A DNA stretch of 64,000 bases from Dechloromonas aromatica (nom. nud.) (GTDB lineage: Bacteria; Pseudomonadota; Gammaproteobacteria; Burkholderiales; Rhodocyclaceae). Numbering within the stretch: the stretch's first letter is position 1; every line of letters begins with the position of its first letter. The notes under the pieces are model-generated. The model worked only from the letters and a program-made list of their open reading frames with translations, searched no databases and was not told where the DNA came from. Shown piece by piece: positions 9,357 to 16,882 of the stretch. The stretch is taken from assembly GCA_017848965.1 (NCBI GenBank), contig JAFIHA010000049.1:37563-101562 (forward strand). The letters are read 5' to 3'. The position numbers and the translations under genes are program-made.

Positions 9357-10026
9357 ACGCCTGGCCCAGCGCGGGTTTTCGCTGATCGAGCTGAGCATCG
9401 TCCTGATCGTCTTCGGCCTGCTCGCCAGCGGCATGGTCGGCTCGCTGAGCGGCCAGCGTCGGCTGGCTGACGAACGCAGGGCACAGCAGCAACTCGACGA
9501 GGCGCTCGAAGCCCTTTACGGCTTTGCCATCACCAACGGCCGCCTGCCCTGCCCGGCCGAAGCGCCGCTGGCCAGCAGTGAAGAAGCCGCTGGCCGCGAA
9601 GCCTGCCCGCTCGAACATGGCGTCCTGCCCTGGCGAACGCTGGGAGTCGCCGAACTCGATCCCTGGGGACAACGCCTGAGCTATTACGCCGCCAGCGCCT
9701 TCAGCGCCAGCGTGCCGAGCGGCGCCCGAGCCGCCTTCACCCTGGAAAGCAAAGGCGGCGCCAGCGTCCGCATCACACTCGACAGCGGCGCCGCGCTTGC
9801 CAACGAGCTGCCGGCCGTCGTCGTCAGCCACGGCGCCAACGGCCGTCTCGGCCATCGCAGCAGCGGCGGCAAGCTGGCCGGCGGCTCGGCCGATGAAGCG
9901 GAAAACGCCGACCAAGACAGCGTCTTCGTCAGCCACCTGGCGGACGCCGACTACGACGACCTGGTGTGCTGGCTGCCGCCCGCCATCCTCGCCACGCGGA
10001 TGCTCGCCGCCGGCCGTCTGCCCTGA
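9337..10026 (+). CDS. Type IV prepilin-like protein (minor pilin)
   Basis: A 229-aa prepilin. A 13-residue leader ends in Gly, followed by FSLIELSIVLIVFGLL, a full class III prepilin signal with Glu at mature position 5. The globular part has paired cysteines (LPCPAE ... ACPLEHG) and a C-terminal CWLPP. It starts inside the end of the preceding gene (20-bp overlap), so it is cotranslated with it. Likely a minor pilin processed by a prepilin peptidase encoded elsewhere. Confidence 0.8.
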   Translation: MTGSLTERLAQRGFSLIELSIVLIVFGLLASGMVGSLSGQRRLADERRAQQQLDEALEALYGFAITNGRLPCPAEAPLASSEEAAGREACPLEHGVLPWRTLGVAELDPWGQRLSYYAASAFSASVPSGARAAFTLESKGGASVRITLDSGAALANELPAVVVSHGANGRLGHRSSGGKLAGGSADEAENADQDSVFVSHLADADYDDLVCWLPPAILATRMLAAGRLP

Positions 10027-10055
10027 TTTCTCAACCCACCACCACGGAGTCAAGC

Positions 10056-10688
10056 ATGAAAACCTCGCAGAAAGGCTTCACCCTGATCGAAATCGCCATC
10101 GTCCTCGTCATCATCGGCCTCCTGCTCGGCGGCGTCATGAAGGGGCAGGAGCTGATCACGCAGAGCAAGATCCGCAGTATCGAGAAGGAATTCGACGGTG
10201 TCACCGTCGCCGTCCTCAGCTATCGCGAGCGCTACAAGGCACTGCCCGGCGACGATGGGCAAACGGAAGGACGCTGGGTCAGTTCGGCAAAAGGGGATGG
10301 CGACGGCCGGATCGACGGCAACTTCAATTCCGATACAGCCACCGACGAAAGCCGCCTGCTCTGGCAACACCTGCGCGCCGCCGGCCTGGTCACCGGCCAC
10401 ACCGTGCCGACGCAGCAACCGGCCAACGCCGCCGGCGGCATCATCGGCGTGCAGACGGACATCAGCGATGGCGCAGCGAAAATCCTGGAAGGCACCTTGG
10501 TGTGCACCACCAACCTGCCGGCGGCGGTGGCCAACGCCATCGACGCGGCACAGGACGAAGGTCTGCCGGAGCAGGGCAGCGTGCGCGGATTCAAGCAGAG
10601 CGCCAGCAATACCCCGGACTATGCCGAGCAGATCACGGCTTACGTCGACGACGGCAAAACGCTCTACACCCTGTGCAAGCAGATCTGA
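10056..10688 (+). CDS. Type IV prepilin-like protein
   Basis: A 210-aa prepilin with a short leader (MKTSQKG) and FTLIEIAIVLVIIGLLLGG; Glu at position 5 is present. A CGGAG Shine-Dalgarno precedes the ATG at 10056, which favours this start over an upstream in-frame extension. The body resembles prepilins with LPGDDG and a G/D-rich calcium-loop-like segment (GDGDGRIDGNFN), with cysteines at VCTT and LCKQ forming a probable C-terminal disulfide. Last gene of the pilus operon; it could be the major or a minor pilin. Confidence 0.82.
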   Translation: MKTSQKGFTLIEIAIVLVIIGLLLGGVMKGQELITQSKIRSIEKEFDGVTVAVLSYRERYKALPGDDGQTEGRWVSSAKGDGDGRIDGNFNSDTATDESRLLWQHLRAAGLVTGHTVPTQQPANAAGGIIGVQTDISDGAAKILEGTLVCTTNLPAAVANAIDAAQDEGLPEQGSVRGFKQSASNTPDYAEQITAYVDDGKTLYTLCKQI

Positions 10689-10694
10689 GCCCCG

Positions 10695-12512
10695 TCAATT
10701 GAGCTGGTTCGCCGCCAGTTCGGCAGCACCGCGCCGCTCGACGAAGACATTCCCGCCACCGGGCGTGCCCGGTTCGCGGGCACGCTTCTTGGCCTGTTTC
10801 TTCGCCACCGAGGCGGCCGCGGCAACCTCGCGATGCGATTCGAAGCTGCCGGACTTGATCCTGACCGCACCGACCGACAGCGTCGGCAGCGCGTGGAAGA
10901 CCATTTCGCCGCGCCGATTCTCCGCCAGGTAACCCTGTCGCCCCGGATCATCCGGGCCAATCAGGGCATCGATGCGCTCGGTGAAAGCGCTGACCAGTTG
11001 CCAGCAACGCATCTCCCAGTCCGGGCTCTGGAAGACCACGAAGAAGTCGTCGCCGCCGATATGGCCGACGAAATCCTGACGCGTTTCGACCACTTCACCG
11101 ATCAAGCGGCCGAGCATCTGGATCACGTCGTCGCCCCGGCGGTAGCCGAAGTTGTCGTTGAAAGGCTTGAAATTGTCGATGTCGATGTAGGCTGCGACGA
11201 AGTCGATGCCGGCGAGCAGCATGCGATCGATGTGCTCGTTGATCGGCACATTGCCCGGCAACTGGGTCAGCGGATTGGCGTAGCGCGCGGCGCTGATCTG
11301 CATCTCGGTGATCTTCGCCATCAGATCCTGGCTGTTGCCGACGCCGAGGTAACGCCCCTCGCCGGTGACGATGAAGCCGTCGTACAGGTAATGCTTGGGT
11401 GCCAGCGCCAGCATCATTGCCAGTTCCTGGATGCTCGCCGCCTGGTCGACGATCAACGGCGCGTGGTCCATGAACATCTCGCAACTCTTGCTGCCGTAGA
11501 GTTCGCGCCGGAACGGCCGGGCGAAACGGTCGATCAGGCTGTGCCGGTTGATCATGCCGACCGGATGTACGCCATTGACCACCGGCAGCACATAGAGCGC
11601 CGGATCGGCCTCGAAACGGGCAATCGCCTGATCATTGGTGGCCCCGCAGGGCAGCGGTTCGATCACCCGCAGCAGGGTGCGCGCGCTCTGCGGACGGCTG
11701 GCGCCGGCCAATGCAGGAGCCAGGGAAATCTGCTGCCGATCGAGCGCCTGCACCACCATCGGTGGCAGGTAACGCGGCGGTTCAAGCACCGGCCGCGCAA
11801 TGAAATACCCCTGGCCGCAGGCAATCCCCATGTCACGGACGCACTCGAAGTCTTCGCGTCGTTCGATACCCTCAGCGACCAGCGAGGCATTGCAGATTTC
11901 CGCCAGGTCCTGCATCGCCCGCACGAAGTGGTACTTGATCCGATCATCGGCGATGCCATGCACGAAGTGCTTGTCGATCTTGACAAATTCCGGACGCAAA
12001 TCCGACCACATGCGCAGGTTGGCGAAGCCCTCGCCAAGGTCGTCGATGGCGATCTGGAAACCGCGCCCACGATAGTGCTGCAGCGCCTCGTAGATACCGG
12101 GCAGGTTGGTCACCCGCTGGTTTTCCGTCAGTTCGAGCACCAGCCGATTGGCCGGCAGGCCCAGTTCGCGCAGCAACGACTGGGTCTGCCCGTTCATCAG
12201 TTGCGGATCGAGCAAGCAGCTTGGCGTGACGTTGAGGAACAGCCGACCGATCAGCCCGAGCCCGGCAAAACGGCGCAGGCTGGCTTCCCGGCAGGCGCGT
12301 TCCAGCTCCAGCGCCAGGCCGGCCGCCTTGGCCGCGGCGAACAGGCGATCCGGCAGATGCAAGCCGCTGTCGCGCGGACCGCGAATCAATGCTTCGTAGC
12401 CGTGGATCGCCCGCGCCCGCAAATCGACAATCGGCTGAAAGACGGGCAGCAACAGGCCTTCGTCCAGGACTCGCCTCAATTCAGATACTTCTTCGTCGGT
12501 CACGGGCAGCAT
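10695..12512 (-). CDS. EAL-CBS-GGDEF c-di-GMP signalling protein
   Basis: A 605-aa cytoplasmic protein. The EAL domain (residues ~1-245) keeps YEALIRG, the ELTE motif (LVLELTENQ), a DDLGEGFANL variant of DDFGTG, KIDKHF and AEGIE, so phosphodiesterase activity is plausible. A CBS pair (~270-400; GMINRHSLIDRFA) follows. The GGDEF domain (~415-575) has GHIGGDDFFVVF, that is GGDDF rather than GGDEF, so cyclase activity is uncertain. It converges on the last pilin gene with only 6 bp between stops. It is a candidate to set the c-di-GMP level sensed by MshE (inference). Confidence 0.88.
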   Translation of the reverse strand: MLPVTDEEVSELRRVLDEGLLLPVFQPIVDLRARAIHGYEALIRGPRDSGLHLPDRLFAAAKAAGLALELERACREASLRRFAGLGLIGRLFLNVTPSCLLDPQLMNGQTQSLLRELGLPANRLVLELTENQRVTNLPGIYEALQHYRGRGFQIAIDDLGEGFANLRMWSDLRPEFVKIDKHFVHGIADDRIKYHFVRAMQDLAEICNASLVAEGIERREDFECVRDMGIACGQGYFIARPVLEPPRYLPPMVVQALDRQQISLAPALAGASRPQSARTLLRVIEPLPCGATNDQAIARFEADPALYVLPVVNGVHPVGMINRHSLIDRFARPFRRELYGSKSCEMFMDHAPLIVDQAASIQELAMMLALAPKHYLYDGFIVTGEGRYLGVGNSQDLMAKITEMQISAARYANPLTQLPGNVPINEHIDRMLLAGIDFVAAYIDIDNFKPFNDNFGYRRGDDVIQMLGRLIGEVVETRQDFVGHIGGDDFFVVFQSPDWEMRCWQLVSAFTERIDALIGPDDPGRQGYLAENRRGEMVFHALPTLSVGAVRIKSGSFESHREVAAAASVAKKQAKKRAREPGTPGGGNVFVERRGAAELAANQLN

Positions 12513-12656
12513 AAACGGGCTAGCGGGATAGTCGGGGCAGCCAGTCTAGGGGGCGCTTGTTGCAGTTCGGTGAAACAATGCAACGGCGTTTCGCGTCATC
12601 CGCCTGTAATCTAGGCGGGTCATCCTCGCCGCAACGCTCACCGAGGAATGCGCCCC

Positions 12657-12794
12657 ATGAACCGCCCCGCCGACATCGCCAGCTTCCCCCCGTTGTTCGA
12701 CGATCTGGAAGCCTTCTGCACGGAGCAACTGAGCCGGGTCCGCTGGCTGGCCGGCATTGCCGCAGCCCTGGCGATCGCTTTCGTCCTGATTTAG
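12657..12794 (+). CDS. Small single-membrane-span protein
   Basis: A 45-aa open frame (MNRPADIASFPPLF...) with a GAGGAA Shine-Dalgarno 7 bp before the ATG, a hydrophilic N-terminus of ~28 residues and a C-terminal membrane helix (WLAGIAAALAIAFVLI). It is immediately followed by a bidirectional terminator. The Shine-Dalgarno, helix and terminator support a real gene; I recognise no family. Confidence 0.5.
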   Translation: MNRPADIASFPPLFDDLEAFCTEQLSRVRWLAGIAAALAIAFVLI

Positions 12795-12797
12795 GAA

Positions 12798-12826
12798 CAA
12801 AAAACCCCGCCGCAGCGGGGTTGCTC
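12798..12826. terminator. Bidirectional rho-independent terminator
   Basis: An ACCCCGC/GCGGGGT stem with a short CGCA loop, flanked by an A-run on the left. The U-run is best for - strand transcription from the yggX side; it also lies right after the small + strand ORF. Confidence 0.7.
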
Positions 12827-12839
12827 ATTGCGTACCGGC

Positions 12840-13112
12840 TCAGGCCGGCGGCGGCACATAGCCCTGGATCTGGTCGGCACCGTCGCCGAAGAAATGCTTC
12901 TCGACCTGCTCCGACAGATACTTGCGATGCCGCGCATCGACCAGGTTGAGACGGTTCTCGTTGATGATCATCGTCTGCAGCCGAATCCACTGCTGCCAGG
13001 CTTCCTTCGAGACGTTCTCGAAAATCCGCTTGCCCAGCTCGCCCGGGTAGGGCGGCATATCGAGACCTTCGGCTTCGCGACCGAGTTTGATGCAATTGAC
13101 CATCCTTGCCAT
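12840..13112 (-). CDS. yggX: YggX, Fe(II) trafficking / oxidative damage protection protein
   Basis: A 90-aa protein matching the YggX family over its whole length: [21 protein letters not shown] with the single conserved Cys, then the helical [18 protein letters not shown] and a QVEKHFFG tail. The family protects iron-sulfur enzymes and handles labile iron in the cytoplasm. It lies downstream of argA on the same strand with a 30-bp gap, so it is probably cotranscribed. Confidence 0.93.
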   Translation of the reverse strand: MARMVNCIKLGREAEGLDMPPYPGELGKRIFENVSKEAWQQWIRLQTMIINENRLNLVDARHRKYLSEQVEKHFFGDGADQIQGYVPPPA

Positions 13113-13142
13113 GCCATTCTCCTTGGGGATTGATGCAGCGGA

Positions 13143-14462
13143 TTATAAGGTCTTGAACAGAACCTTCGAACGCCGCTGGTAGTTGTACATTTCCTTTTTC
13201 GCCGCCGGCAGGTCGTCGACCGTGCCGAGCTTGAAGCCGCGTTCGACGAACCAGTGTTCGGTACGCGTGGTCAGCACGAACAGGCGCTTGATGCCGGCCT
13301 TCTTCGCCCGGCGCACGATGCGCTCCATCAGTTGCTCGCCGTAACCCCATTCGCGGTGATCGGGATTGACCGCCAGACAGGCCAGTTCGGCCTCGTCGTC
13401 AGAGTGCGGGTAGAGCGCCGCGCAGCCGACGATGATGCCGTCGTGCAGCATGATCGAGAAGCGCTCGATCTCGCGTTCGAGCAGTTCGCGCGGCCGGTGC
13501 ACGAGGATGCCTTCCTGCTCCATCGGCTCGATCAGCGCGATCAGCGCGGCGATGTCGTCGGGCTTCGCTTCGCGGATGTTTTCCAGCGATTCGCGGGTGA
13601 CCACGGTACCGACGCCGTCGTGGGTGAACAATTCGCGCAGCAGCGCACCGTCCTGCTCGTAACCGATCAGGTGCACCCGGCCGACACCGGCGCGGCTGGC
13701 CCGCACCGCGCAGGGCAGGTAGCGGACCATGTCGTTGGTCAGCCAGTCGGCATCACGCAGCAACTGCGAGGCTTCGTCGGCAGTCATTGCGTCGAGCAGT
13801 TCGCCGGACTGGTCGGTGACGCCGCGGCTGTCGGTGAGATAGACCAGCTTGTCGGCCTTGATCGCATGGGCGACCGCCTCGGCGACTTCCTCCATCTGCA
13901 GGTTGAAGATCTCGCCGGTCGGCGACGGACCTTCGCAGTTGAGCAGCAGGATGTTGCCGAGGCCGAGCTGGGCGTTGATACCCTCGGCGTCGACCTTGCG
14001 CACCTTGCCGGCGTAATGCATGTCGATGCCGTCGAGGACGCCGATCGGCTGACCGGTGATGAAATTGCCGCCGATCACGCGAATCCGGCTGTTGGCCATC
14101 GGCGTATTAGGCAGCCCCTGCGAAAGCAGCGCCTCGATTTCCAGATAGACGCTGCCGACGGCGTCGAGCACGCAGTCGAGCGCCGCTGCGTCGGTGACCC
14201 GGTAGCCGCGGTGGTACTTCGATTCGATGTTCTTCTCGCGCAGTTCTTCCTCGATCTGCGGCCGCGCCCCATGCACCAGCACCAGGCGGATGCCGAGACT
14301 GGCCAGCAGGTTGACGTCGTAGGCCAGGGTACGGATGAACTCGCTGGCAATCGCCTTGCCGCCGAAGGCAAGGACGAAGGTCTTGCCGCGGAAGGCGTTG
14401 ATGTAGGGCGTGACGGCCCGGAACCAGGAGACGAAATTCTCGTCGTAGGCGGTGTCGCTCAT
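13143..14462 (-). CDS. argA: N-acetylglutamate synthase
   Basis: First enzyme of arginine biosynthesis (acetyl-CoA + glutamate to N-acetylglutamate); 439 aa. An amino-acid-kinase domain (residues ~20-290; TFVLAFGGKAI, RLVLVHGARPQI) is fused to a GNAT acetyltransferase domain (~295-435; ELACLAVNPDHREWGYGEQLM, TTRTEHWFVERGF). The start (MSDTAYDENFVSWF) is the ATG at 14460-14462; it overlaps the stop of the upstream phosphotransferase gene by 4 bp, so the two are translationally coupled. Confidence 0.95.
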   Translation of the reverse strand: MSDTAYDENFVSWFRAVTPYINAFRGKTFVLAFGGKAIASEFIRTLAYDVNLLASLGIRLVLVHGARPQIEEELREKNIESKYHRGYRVTDAAALDCVLDAVGSVYLEIEALLSQGLPNTPMANSRIRVIGGNFITGQPIGVLDGIDMHYAGKVRKVDAEGINAQLGLGNILLLNCEGPSPTGEIFNLQMEEVAEAVAHAIKADKLVYLTDSRGVTDQSGELLDAMTADEASQLLRDADWLTNDMVRYLPCAVRASRAGVGRVHLIGYEQDGALLRELFTHDGVGTVVTRESLENIREAKPDDIAALIALIEPMEQEGILVHRPRELLEREIERFSIMLHDGIIVGCAALYPHSDDEAELACLAVNPDHREWGYGEQLMERIVRRAKKAGIKRLFVLTTRTEHWFVERGFKLGTVDDLPAAKKEMYNYQRRSKVLFKTL

Positions 14463-15961
14463 CTTGTTTCGGATTTTCCTTCGCCCTTGAGGGCGGTTTC
14501 GATACGCTCGCAGACGGTCTTCAGGACCTTGACGCGGGCAAAATTCTTGTCGTTGGCTTCGACCAGCGTCCACGGCGCCAGCCCAGTCGAGGTGCGATCG
14601 ACCATGTCGCAGACCGCCGCCACGTAGGCATCCCATTTTTCGCGGTTGCGCCAGTCCTCGTCGGTGATCTTGAAGCGCTTGAACTCGGTGTCCTGGCGCT
14701 CCTTGAACCGGCGCAACTGCTCCTCGGCGGAAATCTGCAGCCAGAACTTGACGACGATCGTTCCCGAGGCCACCAGCTGGTGCTCGAAATCGTTGATCTC
14801 GGCGTAGGCGCGCAGCCAGTCGGCCTCGCTGCAGAAGCCCTCGACCCGCTCGACCAGCACGCGGCCGTACCATGAGCGGTCGAAGATGACCGCCCGACCG
14901 ATGCGCGGCAGATGCCGCCAGAAACGCCAGAGGTAGGGCTGGGCGCGCTCTTCCTCGGTCGGCGCGGCAATCGGCACGATCTGGTACTGACGAGCGTCCA
15001 TCGCCGCGCCGACGCGGCGGATGCTGCCACCCTTGCCGGCCGCGTCCGAGCCTTCGAAAACCAGCACCAGCGAATGCTTGCCGACGAAGCGCGGTTCGCG
15101 CACCAGCTCGGACAGGCGCGACTGGTATTTGGCGAGCTGGCTCTCGTAATCCTTCTTGCCCAGCTTCTGCGTCAGATCAAGCGTGGACAGCACGTTCTTC
15201 TGGTCGATCGGATGGACGATCGGCGGCGCCACCGGCACCTGCTGCAGCGGCTGCTGCAGGCGGCGGCGCATGGCGTCGAGGACGATGCGGCCGACGGTCA
15301 GCGAACGGTAGGCGTCGTCGGTGCCCTCGACGATGATCCACGGCGCCTTGGCGGTATTGGTCACGCGCAGCACGTGGCCGGCGACTTCCTGCAACTTGTC
15401 GTAGGTCTTCAGGCGGTCGTAGCTTTCCGGCGTCACCCGCCAGGCGGTGCGCGGGTCCTTTTCCAGTGCCTTCAGGCGCTTCTTCTGGGCGTCCTTGGAC
15501 AGGTGAAACCAGAACTTGAGGACCAGCGCGCCTTCGTTGACCAGCATCGCCTCGAAACGGTTGATATCGTCGAGTCGCTCGTCGAGTTCGGCGCGCCGCA
15601 TGTCGCCGGTGATGCGGTCGGTGATCGGCTGCGAATACCAGGAGCCGGCGAAGATGCCGACCTTGCCCTTGGCCGGCAGCGCGCGCCAGTAGCGCCACAT
15701 GTAGGGGCGCGCCGCCTCTTCGTCGCTCGGCGCCGAAAATGCCAGCGTCGAGATGTGGCGCGGGTCCATCCACGAGTAGAGCAGGTTGATGGTTTCACCC
15801 TTGCCGCTGCCGTCCACCCCGGAAATCAGGATGACGACCGGGAACTCCTTCTTCTGCAGCACGTCGTACTGGACGTCGAGCAACTCCGCGCGCAGCTTCG
15901 GCACTTCCTGCTTGAAAACTTCCTTGTCGATCTTGTGACCGAGTTCCGCCGATTCGAACAT
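14459..15961 (-). CDS. pap: Polyphosphate:AMP phosphotransferase (two-domain PPK2 class II)
   Basis: Transfers phosphate from polyphosphate to AMP to give ADP; 500 aa. It contains two PPK2 domains, each with a Walker A: GVDGSGKGETIN (~50) and GSDAAGKGGSIR (~305). Both carry the lid motif W-R...LP..G (YMWRYWRALPAKGK; YLWRFWRHLPRIGR) and the SWY element (AGSWYSQP; DRSWYGR). The fused two-domain form is typical of class II PPK2. It forms an overlapping operon with argA. The neighbouring rsmE stop is 3 bp away on the other side. Confidence 0.93.
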   Translation of the reverse strand: MFESAELGHKIDKEVFKQEVPKLRAELLDVQYDVLQKKEFPVVILISGVDGSGKGETINLLYSWMDPRHISTLAFSAPSDEEAARPYMWRYWRALPAKGKVGIFAGSWYSQPITDRITGDMRRAELDERLDDINRFEAMLVNEGALVLKFWFHLSKDAQKKRLKALEKDPRTAWRVTPESYDRLKTYDKLQEVAGHVLRVTNTAKAPWIIVEGTDDAYRSLTVGRIVLDAMRRRLQQPLQQVPVAPPIVHPIDQKNVLSTLDLTQKLGKKDYESQLAKYQSRLSELVREPRFVGKHSLVLVFEGSDAAGKGGSIRRVGAAMDARQYQIVPIAAPTEEERAQPYLWRFWRHLPRIGRAVIFDRSWYGRVLVERVEGFCSEADWLRAYAEINDFEHQLVASGTIVVKFWLQISAEEQLRRFKERQDTEFKRFKITDEDWRNREKWDAYVAAVCDMVDRTSTGLAPWTLVEANDKNFARVKVLKTVCERIETALKGEGKSETR

Positions 15962-15964
15962 CGC

Positions 15965-16702
15965 CTACCCCTCCCTGAAATCCCCCCAAAGGGCCTGCAG
16001 CGCAGCGAGCGCCGCCAACCCTGCCGTTTCCGTGCGCAACACCCGTGGCCCCAGGCGTACCGCCTGGAAACCCGCCTGGCGGGCGGCGATCACTTCCTGC
16101 GGATCGAGCCCCCCTTCGGCACCGATCAGCAACTGCACGTGTTTCGCCGGCGCCAATCCGGCCAGCGTCGTTTCGGCATCGGGCGCCAGCATCAGGCGCA
16201 AGGCCCCGTCGGCCGGCCGCGCCAGCCATTGATCGAGGCGCTCCAGCGGCGCGACGATCGGCACCTGGTTGCGCCCGCACTGCTCGCAAGCCGAAGCAGC
16301 CACGCCCTGCCAGTGAGCGACGCGCCTGGCGGCGCGCTCGCCGGCCAGTTTCAGCACGCTGCGCCGGCTGTCCACCGGGACGATGGCGCTGACGCCCAAC
16401 TCGACCGCCTTCTGGATCGTGAAATCCATCTTGTCGCCGGCCTGCAGCGCCTGCACCAAGGTCACCTGCAACGGCGATTCGCGCTCGACCTCGGTCCATG
16501 ACGCCAGCTCGGCCACCACCCGGTCGCGCTCGATGCGCTGGATATGGGCCAGATATTCGCCGCCGCGGCCATCGAACAGTACCATCGGCGCCCCCGGCGG
16601 CAAGCGCAGGACGCGCACGGCGTGGCGGGCCACCGGCTCGGGTAGATCGACGTGGGCGCCCGGCGACAGGGCCTCCCGGCAGTAAAAACGGGGCAGATTC
16701 AT
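15965..16702 (-). CDS. rsmE: 16S rRNA m3U1498 methyltransferase RsmE
   Basis: SPOUT-class methyltransferase acting on U1498 of 16S rRNA in the 30S subunit; 245 aa. It starts MNLPRFYC and has RHAVRVLRLPPG, the conserved Q-A-GDKMDFTIQKAVELGV block, the C-terminal LLIGAEGGLDPQE and LGPRVLRTETA (SAM-binding knot). The ATG at 16700-16702 matches the usual RsmE start; an upstream extension is not supported. First gene of the rsmE-pap-argA-yggX run on the - strand. Confidence 0.94.
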   Translation of the reverse strand: MNLPRFYCREALSPGAHVDLPEPVARHAVRVLRLPPGAPMVLFDGRGGEYLAHIQRIERDRVVAELASWTEVERESPLQVTLVQALQAGDKMDFTIQKAVELGVSAIVPVDSRRSVLKLAGERAARRVAHWQGVAASACEQCGRNQVPIVAPLERLDQWLARPADGALRLMLAPDAETTLAGLAPAKHVQLLIGAEGGLDPQEVIAARQAGFQAVRLGPRVLRTETAGLAALAALQALWGDFREG

Positions 16703-16882
16703 CGCCGCTATTATGCGGTGAAACCGCGCGACGAAGGGAGCGTCATGCTTGCCGGCGAAGCATCGCCCGGCGAATTCCGACGCGCCACCACCCAACGACC
16801 ACCGCCATCGGGTAAATGCAGGCGCGACGGGGGCAAGGCATGGGGTATCATCCCGCAATACTGTGCAGCTTCCGCCCACGCC

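Noticed and set aside
16745-16882. N-terminal extension of the PAS-GGDEF-EAL protein from the ATG at 16745
   Set aside because: The in-frame residues look non-coding (proline/arginine-rich, no domain) and cover the probable promoter region; the TTG at 16883 is preferred, though unproven.
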